Part shown: piece after piece, positions 24,281-34,456 of the stretch
How the letters are laid out: every line of letters begins with the position of its first letter
Numbering within the stretch: position 1 is the stretch's first letter
From: Gonatopus flavifemur
Lineage: Eukaryota > Arthropoda > Insecta > Hymenoptera > Dryinidae
Assembly: GCA_018340375.1 (NCBI GenBank)
Contig: JAFFJZ010000002.1
Coordinates: 18,122,001 to 18,186,000, forward strand
Length of the DNA: 64,000 bases
Reading direction: 5' to 3'
Program-made: the position numbers and the translations under genes
Notes under the pieces: model-generated
The model's input: only the letters and a program-made list of their open reading frames with translations
Databases searched by the model: none
What the model was told of the DNA's origin: nothing

Positions 24281-24490
24281 ATGTTGCTGAAGTTTGAATC
24301 GTTCATTGAGACGAATTCGTAAACGACTGGAAAAATATTCAGTGATTGAATTGAGGGCCCACAATCTTGTGATAAGTCCTTCCAACAATGTTTCCCATTC
24401 CCAAAAAATAAGTAATGATAAATCATCAGATTTTGTGAGTTTTGTAGATTTTCGTTTCTTTTCTATAAACGATTCAAACTTCAGCAACAT
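24281..24490. repeat. copy 5 of the ATGTTGCTGAAGTTTGAATC family, intact ends
   Basis: The clearest member: a perfect terminal inverted repeat begins ATGTTGCTGAAGTTTGAATC and the element ends with its exact complement. Its interior (ATCAGATTTTGTGAGTTTTG, AATGTTTCCCATTCC) is the core of the other copies in inverse orientation plus an extra segment. Two overlapping open frames on opposite strands are not genes. Confidence 0.85.
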
Positions 24491-24508
24491 TTATTTATTT
24501 TATAATAT

Positions 24509-24733
24509 CACTGTTAGAAGAATCTGTCTTAAACCTAACAATACTATTATGAAGTTTTCTACATAAACATTTGATTAAATTTCATACGAAATTTTGTATG
24601 AAATTTTATATCTTCATATTAAATTTCATGTTTCCATATTAAATTTAATATGGAAATATGAAAGTTCATAAAAATTTTTTGTAAAAAACTTCATAATATT
24701 ATTGTTAAGTTTAAGACAGATTTTCTAACAGTG
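24509..24733. repeat. MITE with CACTGTTAGAAAA ends, copy 2
   Basis: Left CACTGTTAGAAGAATCTGTC and right GACAGATTTTCTAACAGTG; the arms continue through TTAAACCTAACAATACTATT to about 55 bp. The interior repeats ATGAAATTTCAT/ATATTAAATTT words. TA follows the right end and TAT precedes the left. Confidence 0.85.
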
Positions 24734-25429
24734 TAGGATTTGAGAAGATCCTGTAGATCCTAAGGATACCAGATCTTTCTACTCAAAATACTCAAACAAA
24801 ATCGAATAAAATGGAAAAAATCAACCAGTCAGACGTCTTCTTGGTACCCCGTGAAAAATAAAGTTTAGAAAATTACTACGTTCCTACTAAATTGGCAAGA
24901 TACGAGGAAACATGACTGTAATTGTTACACAGTGTAGTAAAAATCTGTACTTGATCATCTGTAACGTTGCATGCTCATGCTAAAGAGTGTCAGGCAAACC
25001 ATTCATTTCCACTACATTGTCTATCAATGAAAGTAGTATTTTCTCGTCTCTTGCCAAATTAGTAGAAAATGTAGTAATCTTCTAAACTTTATTTTTCTCC
25101 GTGTATAAAATAAGGGTTCGCTGGTTGATTTTCCGAATCCATCAAATTATCTTTGAGCATTTTGGGTAGAGAGATCTTTCGAGTCTAGAATCAGGCTATC
25201 CTCAAGAACTTTTTCCTGCCAGAGGATCTCTGAGTCAGATAAAGCTGAATTAATAATATTATTTGATAACCAGCGAATTGTTTGTTAAGTTACAAGAATT
25301 GTTTGAAAATTCACTGAAATTCACTGAAAGAATTGTGATGGAAATCTCTTTTCATTCGTAAAAACCGGAATTATTGATATTTAGAAAAAGTTGCTCAGGG
25401 AAAAAGAGCATAGGTGAAAGGTGTTTATA

Positions 25430-25800
25430 GTGGATTTACTACTAGTTGATAGTTTCATTGTGATAAATAACAATAAACCTATCAAATATTAATATTTTCA
25501 CTACACTGAGAAAAGGATTCAGTTATAGTTACCAGCATTTGGTAATAGATACCAAATCTCATAGTTGGATATGGTGAAATAAATATTTAGTTATAATTAC
25601 CAACATACAGATTTACAACTAATGCCTTGGTTATAGTTACCAAATCTTGGTAATGACAAACCAATCACATATTTGAGGCAATCAAATCAATTTGGTCCCC
25701 ATAATTATGTTAGGTTCTTTTTTCAGTGTATGAACTTTCGATAAATTCACTACGAATAATCTTCAACGATGCTCCCTAAATTGACAGTCATTGTTCTAAA
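25430..25800. repeat. inverted-repeat element interrupted by a TA-flanked MITE
   Basis: The flanks of the insertion at 25504-25728 (TTGATAGTTTCATTGTGA before it; CACTACGAATAATCTTCAACG and AATTGACAGTCATTGTTCTA after it) match parts of the element at 37514-37815. This is an older copy of that family split by a later insertion. Confidence 0.5.
25504..25728. repeat. 225-bp MITE, CACTGAGAAAAGG ends
   Basis: CACTGAGAAAAGG and TTCTTTTTTCAGTG termini, with TA immediately outside both (25502-25503, 25729-25730). The interior repeats GTTATAGTTACCA and TTGGTAAT words. It interrupts an older element. Confidence 0.8.
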
Positions 25801-25997
25801 TGTTAATGATTTGGGGTTCTCCATGTAGAACGGAATTTTAGTATTTCCTCCAATGTTATGACGTATTCTAAAATTGAGGGTGTTATAAAATTTGCGAGAG
25901 ACCACATTCCCACCAAAAGAATAGAAGAATGAAATTTGCAATGATAAAAATTTAGATTATGAAACGAAGATGGAATTTTTATTTTCCTCAAAACTGT

Positions 25998-26928
25998 ATC
26001 AACATTGATTGAGGTAGTTCTCCGGGAGAATTCAGGATCAAATTAGAAAAATTATTGTCAAGCAGAGCACCAACACGGAAAAAAGAAAACAGCAATGGTT
26101 ACTGTGAATCACAAAAATACATTGAAACTCAAATTGATCCTATGCAGTACTGCGTTTCCCAGTCCTCATTACTATCCAGTCAGCGTTGAGGCATTTTATT
26201 ACAGTACCCATCACTGTGATCGCACTAATCCTCATTATCCAAGCGTGTTTTCATTTGTTTTTCAATCGATCGCTGTCATTCACAGTAACCAGTAGTGTTT
26301 TCTTTTTTCCGTGAAGGTCGGAGGAATTCGATAATCATATTCGTTGGGACTTATATTCTTATTTATGACAAAAAAAGAACCAACTCGAAGCATAAATAAA
26401 CAACCTTGTAACAACAACGCGAAATTCGACATGGTTTTTTTCTTACAAAATTTTTATTTTTGATCCGTTTATGACTTATGAGGGCTCATTTTGTTCCTTG
26501 TGAGCTTTAAAAAACCTTTACCATGGGGATTTTTTTATATGAGTCATCATGACACTGTCACACGCTTTTGTTTATGGGAACGTATTTTACTATTAATGAA
26601 CAAAAGCGTGTGACAGTGTCATGATGACTCATATAAAAAAATCCCCATGGTAAAGGTTTTTTAAAGCTCACAAGGAACAAAATGAGCCCTCATAAGTCAT
26701 AAACGGATCAAAAATAAAAATTTTGTAAGAAAAAAACCATATCAAATTTCGCGTTGTTGTTACAAGGTTGTTTATTTATACTTCGAGTTGGTTCTTTTTC
26801 TGTCGTAAATAAGAATATAAGTCCCAACGAATATGATAATCGAATCCCTTCCACCTTGGTGCTCTGCTTGACAATAGGTTTTCTAATTTGATCCTGAATT
26901 CTCCCGGAGAACTATCTTAATATTGATA
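25998..26928. repeat. long near-perfect hairpin element with nested insertion
   Basis: Arms of about 250 bp (left about 26326-26578, right about 26602-26852) are near-identical in inverse orientation; by eye I count only a handful of differences. The centre carries GACACTGTCACACGCTTTTG and its complement. Outer segments TAGTTCTCCGGGAGAATTCA and GTCAAGCAGAGCACCAA pair with the region up to 26928, but the left side is split by a 240-bp MITE at 26074-26313. No coding frame with motifs. Confidence 0.9.
26074..26313. repeat. 240-bp MITE nested in hairpin arm
   Basis: Terminal inverted repeats of about 40 bp: CACGGAAAAAAGAAAACA then GGTTACTGTGAAT at the left, complements at the right (ATTCACAGTAACC, TGTTTTCTTTTTTCCGTG). 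The intact opposite arm of the host hairpin (GCACCAAGGT in the same orientation) shows the pre-insertion site. AA lies on both sides of the insert. A 66-codon frame inside has no motif. Confidence 0.85.
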
Positions 26929-27220
26929 ACGCACGTTGATTGCCAGTATCGCACCAATGTTAATAGGAGTTATCATTCCAGTATTTTGCTTACGGTGGTT
27001 ACCAGCTAATGTTGCGCCAGTGCTGGATTTGCACGAAACCCTTCTCTGAGCTGTTGAACATTTACGAATAAAAGAAACATTCAAATCGAGAATTCGGACA
27101 AAAATGTATCGGATATCGAGACTTGCAAAACTATTCTAGATCAAATAATAGTGTGAACCACTTTTCTTATATATTCAATTACTCCATGAGTATTGAGTTG
27201 AATTTTAATTTATATTGATA

Positions 27221-27446
27221 CACTAAGAGAAATTTCTATAGTTACTGTAACTAAAGCATCTCAACTTACCATTATTAATGAAAACTACTAAGAATTTAAT
27301 TGATTCAACCAAGAAAATATAGTCATTGCTGAAGTGTATCAACTATATACTTTCTCTGTTAAATTAATCAAATTTGTAGGAGCTTCCACTCAAAATATTT
27401 GTTTGGAATGTTTCAGTTATAGTAATCATAGAAATTTCTCTCAGTG
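27221..27446. repeat. 226-bp MITE, CACTAAGAGAAATTTCTAT ends
   Basis: The left CACTAAGAGAAATTTCTATA continues with GTTACTGTAACT; the right end is ATAGAAATTTCTCTCAGTG. TA lies outside both ends. Confidence 0.85.
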
Positions 27447-27666
27447 TAGGTCGTAATGATTCTCAAGCACCTATTCTGGTCAAAAACTGACTGAAAAGAA
27501 GTATCATAAGAAAATTTTTTGAAATTGTGCAAAATTTATGAGAATATCAACGTTTTCCTCAACACGTAGAATACCGAGACACTCACCTTGCTTTTTGCGG
27601 ACTAAAAATTTTAATCAAATACGACCTCAACTAAAAATTCAATTGCCTCAATTGAATATCAGTGTA

Positions 27667-27886
27667 CACAGAGAAAAGTTTATATTAAAGATTACGATAT
27701 TTTTATGGTACTCGTGGGATATACTTCATTATGAGGCTCAGAATTATATTTATTGAAAAATTATAACATATTTATCTTCATTCTCACGAGAGAGTATGGT
27801 GAATGCTCGTATACTTGTGGTTCATAGCGACATAATAAAATATACAATATAAATATGCTAATATCTAATATAAAATTTTTACTGTG
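27667..27886. repeat. 220-bp MITE (uninterrupted copy)
   Basis: Ends CACAGAGAAAAGTTTATA and AAATTTTTACTGTG, with TA on both sides. The interior contains ACTCGTGGGATATACTTCAT and TATACTTGTGGTTCATAGCG. The sequence GAGAGTATGGTG at 27790-27801 is the empty counterpart of the interrupted site in the second copy at 31689-32187. Confidence 0.9.
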
Positions 27887-28114
27887 TAGTCACAGTCCTT
27901 TTAACTGAAAATTTTTGTTGCAACAAACAATATTTTCAGGCAATTCCAGGTTTCTATTCGATATTGTTTTTAGTTACTTCAACTAAAGAGTTTTCTCAAT
28001 GTGAACTCCTTTAAAACTCACAATAGCAAGTTGTTTTGTGTTTGGTGACAAAGTTGTATGAATGCCTTTTGTTGATGGAATTATCCCGATATTTAGAAAT
28101 GAATTCAAGACATA

Positions 28115-28324
28115 CACTGAAAAAACGGTATGGCTCTCACAGCTCTACTATTTATGTGTTCTTGCTGTCAGAAGGTATAAGGATGCCAGTATAGCTTCCA
28201 CAGCCGACAAATCGCTATGATAGCGACGCGTTCGGCTGTGGGAGCTATACTAGCATCCTTATACCTTCTGACAGCAAGAACACATAAATAGTAGAGCTGT
28301 GAGAGCCATACCGTTTTTTCGGTG
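28115..28324. repeat. 210-bp near-perfect hairpin MITE
   Basis: CACTGAAAAAACGGTATGGC at the left is matched by GCCATACCGTTTTTTCGGTG at the right, and the pairing continues for about 95 bp (AGGTATAAGGATGCC against GCATCCTTATACCT; GGAGCTATAC against GTATAGCTTCC) to a loop of about 30 bp. TA on both sides (28113-28114, 28325-28326). Confidence 0.92.
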
Positions 28325-28363
28325 TACTCGATTCCGATTCACGGAAGACATGAGCATAGAATA

Positions 28364-28819
28364 CAGTCCGCCCTCTGAATAGTGCCGAATGGTGTCTCCC
28401 TCACCTTATCAAGGGTGGTAGATACTTGAGGGAGAAGGAGCCCGAGAAAACATGATTTAGATCTCAGTGGATCTAATTAGATCTCGTTAGATCTAAAAAA
28501 TGGAAAATGTAGATCTATTCAGATCTAGACAGATCTGGTTAGATCTACATAGATCAAAATCACAAAAAATTTCATATTAATTAATCGAAATTCGCGTGCA
28601 TCTACTGCCCATTTTCTTCACTTTTAGATGGTTTTTAAGAACTACATATTTTCGAAAAAAATCAATTAGATCTCCGTAAATCTAAATAGATCTAAATCGG
28701 CCCACAGAGCATGAATTTTTCCATTTTTTGGATCTAAGGAGATCTAATCCATTAGATCTAATTAGATTTAAATCATTTTTTTCTCGGGAGGTCCGCGGCA
28801 TTATTCAGAAAACGCACTG
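28364..28819. repeat. outer element with CAGTGCG...TCTGAATA ends
   Basis: Left CAGTCCGCCCTCTGAATAGT and right ATTATTCAGAAAACGCACTG are inverted with mismatches, with TA on both sides (28362-28363, 28820-28821). Most of its interior is replaced by the AGATCT-word element at 28441-28788. Confidence 0.6.
28441..28788. repeat. AGATCT-word array element, CCCGAGAAAA ends
   Basis: Ends CCCGAGAAAACATGATTTAG and AAATCATTTTTTTCTCGGG. Between them about twenty AGATCT or one-off variants (TAGATCTAATTAGATCTC and similar) in dense succession, with two clusters around an AT-rich centre. GGCCCACAGAGCATG at 28699-28713 resembles the ends of other word-array elements. No gene. Confidence 0.8.
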
Positions 28820-29058
28820 TAGTTGATTTCTTGTTTAATTGTCTTAATGATAAAATTGAATTTTCACAATTCGTCTCATTCATACATTGTTTCATCCTGT
28901 TTGTTTTCACCCATTCGGTGTTTTGGCCATTTCACACTCCAGAAAATATTTATGGGAAGATTCATACACGTTCACGAGGAAATTTCTTTATAGTTTTACA
29001 AAAGTTCTCTGAACTTGGAAATGTACAGCACTGAGGAAAAAAACTTGCTTCGCTGATA

Positions 29059-29334
29059 CACAGAAAAATATAATTAGCTGTCATTTGGATAGCTGAAGAT
29101 TAGCTATGGGGGCCATTTTTTAGCTGTCACAGCCACTCACTCAGCGGTAGGAGCAAGAAATGTAGCTAAAGTATTTGGCTATCCAAATATCAACCACAAA
29201 ACCTGTGCAGTTAAAGCTACGATTTCTTACTGCGGCAGCTAAAAAATAGCTACAGCTGCAATTATTTTAGCTATAGTGGTGAAAAAAAGGCGCTGAAAAG
29301 TAAATAGCTACCACAGCTATTTCTTTTTTCCGTG
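29059..29334. repeat. AGCT-word MITE, 276 bp
   Basis: Ends CACAGAAAAATATAATTAGC and AGCTATTTCTTTTTTCCGTG; TA on both sides. The interior has a dozen AGCT words within units like TTAGCTGTCA, ATAGCTGAAG, CTAAAAAATAGCTACAGC. It has relatives at 44286, 46385, 51706 and 63178. Confidence 0.8.
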
Positions 29335-29791
29335 TATAACAGATCCTTTCGCTGAATACGCAACAAGTTTGCTTCTATAGCAAAAATTTTGTTCTTCCCG
29401 CAAGCGCTTGTTGATCCAACTATTCGGCAGCGTAGGTATACGGACTGCTAGAAAATTTGTTGAATTAACAAATATTCTTCTGACATAGCAGAACTTTTGT
29501 TATAACAACAGCGAGCGCTCTGGTAATTCAATAAAGTAGATTTTTGAAAATCGCTATTTCAGCAAGGATTCCTCTCTGCGTGAGCGATCTCAATAACGAT
29601 ATGATATATTAAAGTAAGTTACGATAAAAATTGTTTGGATAGACAAATTGATAGAAATAAGAACAAGAATGAGGAAAGAACTACCGGAATCTTTCATACA
29701 AATACACAATAATACACTGAAATTATAACCATGTGCTCTGATTAAGATATTATTCATTTTCATGCATTGACGATCGTGTATTATTTCGACA

Positions 29792-29824
29792 TACATATAT
29801 ATAATGCATATATATATATATATC
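29792..29824. repeat. imperfect (TA)n microsatellite
   Basis: An ATATAT run interrupted once by ATGC. It adjoins element-poor sequence. Confidence 0.85.
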
Positions 29825-29859
29825 GAATCCGTTGAAATTTACATAATTTTCCCATACAC

Positions 29860-31640
29860 TCGCATGATGCAGTAATAGACCTCTGTATGAAAATACAACG
29901 TATTAATTTCTAAATTTCATGTATGTATATTACGCGTAAATGCAAAGAAATAAGGTCATTCGTTATTATCGTACCGTTCACGAGTGTCAATGATCGTCAT
30001 ACAGGATTCACATTTATGATTTTAGCAATTGAAGCGTGTTTTAGCATATAATTACCAAGTTTACGGCTCGTTTGTATCCCATTATCGTCCATGGTCTTCA
30101 CGTGGGAATGAAAAAAAGCCCCAATCATAATGCGCATAAATAAAAAGCCTTCCCTCGGCGAGTCCTTCCAGCAACAACCAATTTTCTCACTCACACGTTT
30201 TTCATAATTCGGATAATTTAATACGTATCGTGAGATCCGTAACTTTTCAAATATTATATGTATGATACCGGCGTGAAAACTCATGCACTTGCTTACGGTT
30301 CTTTGTGTACAAATAAAGAATACGCGAATACATCACAGAGACACTTGTGCAGTGATCTGGCTCTTGCGCAATTTCTCCTTTTCTTTCAGCATCAACCGGC
30401 CTATTTACGAAGATATAGCTTATTATTTCCCTCGATCCTCCCTCGTGCACATCCACCACCTCAACTCAAGACACCACGTTGAACTATGCGTATATATTAT
30501 TTTACAATTTATCACTCGCTGTTATTTTTTTTCCTCCCTCAAAGATCCGTTCACTGATAACATTATTCTCCACTTATCAATTACCGATAAACCTTCTTTC
30601 AATTTCGGATTATCGAAATGAATCGTCCTTAGTTTCATTCATACGATCCCAAGTTTGTATGGGGTGAGCAAAAACAAAAAACACAATATATATATATATA
30701 TATGAGAGAAGATCCTGCTTACGAGTCGATCCCGAATGACCGTCAACGAGAAACTACCGAAGACCACGGCTTTACAAGGGAGAAGCCTCGGATATACTTC
30801 GGGCAGGCGCCTCCAAGTTGGAAAGAAGAAAGAGGAGGAGAGAAACCAGAGAGAGGAACCAACAAGGAGAGACAAAGATGCAGAAAGAGAGAGCAACAGA
30901 TGATCTCGATCAAGTAAACGCACGCCAGTTGCGCTCTTCTATAGTGTTATTCTTGTACAATTGTTGGCTAATGAGCAGATCGCGGATGATGAAAATCGCG
31001 TACAGGTACTTCCTTCGTCCATATCTGATTTTCAATCAACCCCTTCAGTCATGCACGACTTATGATACGCGAATAACTTTCAGTGGAAAAATTTGGTAAT
31101 AATCAGACCTCGCGCGATAATCTTCCATGTCTATATATATTTATATATTGAAATTTCAATGCACTTTAATTGATAGAATTATCTCATACTATATGAGAAG
31201 ATTCAGAATTTGGATGATTTAATTTCACAAATTTGAGTTAATATTGTACACAATGAATGTATACATAGAACAACATTTTATATGTTGGCATTCTTAATCC
31301 TCATAATTGTGCGCAGCAAGTATCCAGGATGTTCAATTAGAGATTCAAAGTGTGTGAATTTTTCTTGGGCTTTATTGTTTTTCTTGTCGTCACAATCGAA
31401 AGTAAATTTGCTTTATGAATTTATGTATGAGTACTCTTGTTGATGTTAGGAAGACTTCACTTTCTAAATTTCAATTATTCGTATGTGTCGTTCGAATTTA
31501 CAGGAAAAACTTGAAATGAAGTTCAAAAGAATCAGATGAATCGTTTTTATAACATCCAAGACATGTGCCTAGAACAAGCTCTAATTGAGAATAATATTCC
31601 TGGCACAAATGAACAGCAAAGTGTCATTGAATGCTTTAGA
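29860..31640. other. element-poor block with purine-rich tract
   Basis: Lacks the MITE ends seen on both sides. 30775-30910 is a long purine-rich run (AGAGGAGAGAAACCAGAGAG and similar), preceded by an (AT)n run at 30685-30702. Open frames of 62-112 codons on both strands share no motif. A regulatory or untranslated region is possible but not shown. Confidence 0.4.
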
Positions 31641-31688
31641 TCATTTTGGGAAATGAAAATCGAATTCTGATCAAAGGCGGTTCTAGCA

Positions 31689-32187
31689 CATACAGAGAAA
31701 AGTTTATAACAGAGATTACTATATTTTTGTTATACTCGTGGGATATACTTCATTATGAGGCTCAGGATTGTATTTACTTTGAATTATAACATATTTATCC
31801 TAATTCATCCTCACGAGAGAGCACACGGAGGAAAATTTTTAGCACAGATCCCCATAATAATAGTAGTTTTGGGACACATGGGCATTTATGAACATTTCTC
31901 TTTTAATTTGCAGTAAATTTTTCCGAACTTATAGTAATATGTGTCAGTCGCAAAGTGATTTTCACCAAAATGAGGTATGGATTACCATAATCGAAGGCGC
32001 AGTGCATATTAATGCTCATGTGTCCCAAAACTGTCATTATTATGGTGAACCGTGCTACACATTTCCCATACGTTTTTCTCTGTGTATGGTGAATGCTCGT
32101 ATACTTGTGGTTCATAGCGACATAATCAAATATATCCCAAAAGTACAATATAAATATGTTAATATTTAATATAAAATTTTTACTGTG
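31689..32187. repeat. second copy of the 27667 MITE, interrupted
   Basis: Same order of segments as 27667-27886 (ACTCGTGGGATATACTTCAT; later TATACTTGTGGTTCATAGCG and AAATTTTTACTGTG). A 261-bp MITE at 31824-32084 is inserted after GAGAG. Open frames on both strands across the joint are composites of repeats. Confidence 0.85.
31824..32084. repeat. 261-bp MITE nested in a MITE
   Basis: Ends CACGGAGGAAAATTTTTAGC and CGTTTTTCTCTGTG; internal pairs TTTTGGGACACATGGGC against CATGTGTCCCAAAAC and AGCACAGATCCCCATAATAA against TTATTATGGTGAACCGTGCT. The duplicated target is TA (right 32085-32086; left mutated to CA), confirmed by the empty site in the other copy. Confidence 0.92.
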
Positions 32188-32212
32188 CAAGGGAGGTGGA
32201 GCTGGGATCCTA

Positions 32213-32447
32213 CACGCAGAAAAATATATTCTTGAAAATCCCATAATTTATTGAGGATCAGCGCCAGTCTGTGATGAATGAAATTATTTACCTGAATATA
32301 GCTTCGAAAGAACCATTATTTCTTGTAGAAATAAATCTAATTATGGGAGTTCTTAAAAGTTAATTCAATTCAAAACTCTATCTGTCACAGACTGGCGCTG
32401 ATCCTCAATAAATTATGGGACTTTTCAACACATCTGTTTCTTACGTG
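32213..32447. repeat. 235-bp MITE with long inverted arms
   Basis: Ends CACGCAGAAAAATATATTC and TGTTTCTTACGTG; arms include CCCATAATTTATTGAGGATC and AGCGCCAGTCTGTGA with exact complements at 32386-32423. TA on both sides. Confidence 0.88.
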
Positions 32448-32452
32448 TATCT

Positions 32453-32525
32453 AAGGCAAGAAATATCAGGAGGGAACATAGCGGTGGTAGGGACGAAACG
32501 GAAACTCACACCCCCAAAATCTACT
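32453..32525. repeat. left member of an inverted pair, 4.4 kb apart
   Basis: ATATCAGGAGGGAACATAGC, GGTGGTAGGGACGAAACGGA and AAACTCACACCCCC recur in inverse orientation at 36853-36935 (GAGGGGGTGAGTTTCCGTTT; CACCGTTATATTCCCTCC). These may be the ends of a large old transposon or two copies of one family in opposite orientation. Confidence 0.65.
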
Positions 32526-32534
32526 TTCTGCACG

Positions 32535-32760
32535 GAGAAAACTGGAATAGTGACGTTCACCATTATCGTTTAGTAAAACCTTGTTTCGCTGAAAGCACTA
32601 AGCAATCATTTTATTCTACTAAATATAATTCAGTAAAGATTCGTGATTTCAACAAAATGGTATAGTAGTCCATATATGATGAATATTACGGATGGTATAG
32701 TTAGTTTGACTGACTCAATTGCCTTTACTACGCTGTTTAGTAATAATAACTATTTTATTC
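32535..32760. repeat. TAGTAAA-word element, one end visible
   Basis: Begins CACGGAGAAAACTGGAATAG. The interior repeats GTTTAGTAAAAC, CTACTAAATA, TAGTAGTCC, GTTTAGTAATAA. The other end is not found; probably truncated. Confidence 0.45.
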
Positions 32761-32881
32761 GCGCTCGAGCGGAGTGAACCGAAACGAGTCGAACATAACC
32801 GAATATACGAACTCTCCTCGCTTACCGACACTATTTTGTTTATAAACGATTTTTTTTTCCCATGAATGTGTTAATGGCAGG

Positions 32882-33189
32882 CAGGGCCGTCTTTCATTGC
32901 TTGAAGGCCGTGGGCCTACTTAGAGTGGAGACCTAAAATCTTGACATTTTTAAAAAATCACTCTAACATTGATCATTATGATTTTTCTGTCAAATAAGTC
33001 TTAGCTGAATTTCCACTTTTTTGTATATCTAGAATTAGTTTCATTTTCAAAATAACTTGATTTCATTTTGTTCAAGTCACCTTCTTAAAAAAATATATAA
33101 AAATCTTAACGGTTCTCTACGAAGAGGCCCCCTTTTTTCAGGAGGCCCTGGGCTCGGGCCCGGTGTGCCCTGCCTTAAAGACGGCCCTG
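32882..33189. mobile_element. non-autonomous hAT element, 8-bp TSD
   Basis: Ends CAGGGCCGTCTTTCATTGC and GCCTTAAAGACGGCCCTG; the perfect 8-bp duplication ATGGCAGG lies at 32874-32881 and 33190-33197. hAT elements typically have CAGxG ends and 8-bp duplications. 308 bp, no transposase. The right part holds GGGCTCGGGCCCGG. Confidence 0.9.
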
Positions 33190-33256
33190 ATGGCAGGAAA
33201 GGAGTTGATGATAACTCGTATATGGAATATGCCTATCATGATTCTCGTCTTAATAA

Positions 33257-34242
33257 CACTGTGCGACAAATTTCACTTCAAAAAAGTTGCTGGGTTGAAT
33301 CCAACTAAAATGGGATCTGTGGGACAAAAAAAACATATCCCTCGAGGGATTTTTCTAGGTTAGCTATCAACCAAGTTAATATCAACGTAATTATAAAATA
33401 TTTCACATTTAATCTTTAATTGGATTCTACGTCTGAGTGAGCTTCTGGTTTTTCTAACAATTTTGGTATTTTGGTCTATGTGAACACATACATTTAACGT
33501 TCTCATCAGAATTGGTCACAAAATAAAAAAACACCGTTGGAAGTTGTTGTCACTCTCTCTGAACACTTAATATTTCTTCTTTTTAAACCCTGAACCTGCT
33601 ACGCACTCCCAATTGATTACCAATTTTGTTTTACTGGATGAATTCCGCAATTAACAAATTTTTCAACAGCACAAACAGTATCCTTGACCTAAAAAAGTGG
33701 ACTTTGAATTTTAGAAATCGAATGAGAATTGTGAGTTTTACATGTTGCACTTTATGGAAAATTGAATTATAATTTTACACTTTGCCCGAATCTCCGCCCC
33801 CTCTCTTCTCCTTCGGAGTGGGAATTCCGGCAGCTCAGACCAGTCGATTTCTATGTATTTTCAGCTGCTTCTTCCGAATTCATAGTGAGAATTGCAAAAC
33901 TATCTCGCGTTTTTTGGTTGTGGCCACAAATATAGAAAAAAAAGACGTTTGTGAGGTTAGAAAAAAAACTGGGCCGAACTTGAGAATTCTGATACCGGAT
34001 TTGTACTTAGCGACCCATTTTCCATAGCAATACCTTTGTCTGGGCCGCCGGAATGAAAACTTTTGGGTTTTGGGCTTATTTTGGTGAGTGGCAGTATATT
34101 TCAAAATTCATTTGCTTATTTCTCGGTTATACGAGCTAACCTAGAAAAATCCCTTGGGGAATATGTTTTTTTGGCCCCACAGATCCCATTTTAATTGGAT
34201 TCAACCCAGCAACTTTTTTGAAGTGAAATTTGTCGCACAGTG
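33257..34242. mobile_element. 986-bp non-autonomous element, TAA duplication
   Basis: Terminal inverted repeats of about 105 bp: CACTGTGCGACAAATTTCAC through ACATATCCC and GATTTTTCTAGGT at the left, complements at 34139-34242. TAA lies directly outside both ends (33254-33256, 34243-34245). A 3-bp TWA target suggests PIF/Harbinger; a TA target plus one chance base is the alternative. Internal open frames (up to 82 codons) show no transposase motif. Confidence 0.82.
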
Positions 34243-34368
34243 TAATCCACACTTCACAAAATCAATTTATTTAGAAAATCCAAAATTGTTTCAACAGTAT
34301 CCTCTAATCATAAGTTTTCCAAACACTTATAAGAGATACGCAAAGCTAGGAAAATTATATGTTCAGAT

Positions 34369-34434
34369 TAGCTCAAGTGGTATACGCGTTAGGTGTTGGT
34401 AGGTAGGTTGGTAGGATGTTGAGGTTCGTTTCCC
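34369..34434 (+). other. tRNA-like pol III box pair
   Basis: TAGCTCAAGTGG is a close A-box match and GAGGTTCGTTTCCC a close B-box match, about 40 bases apart and separated by a GGTAGGTAGG-type stretch. It lies 22 bp before the left end of the GAATATTC element. No full cloverleaf found, so probably a tRNA-derived promoter (SINE head). Confidence 0.5.
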
Positions 34435-34456
34435 GCTTTCAGCACCCTGAATGTCA

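Noticed and set aside
28441..28788. CRISPR-like array or satellite
   Set aside because: The AGATCT units are closely spaced, degenerate and in both senses, without unique spacers of constant length, and the block is bounded by transposon-like ends.
30639..30923. 94-codon minus-strand frame resembling a leucine-rich signal or membrane segment
   Set aside because: Produced by a purine-rich tract read from the other strand; low-complexity Leu/Ser/Phe run with no downstream mature domain.
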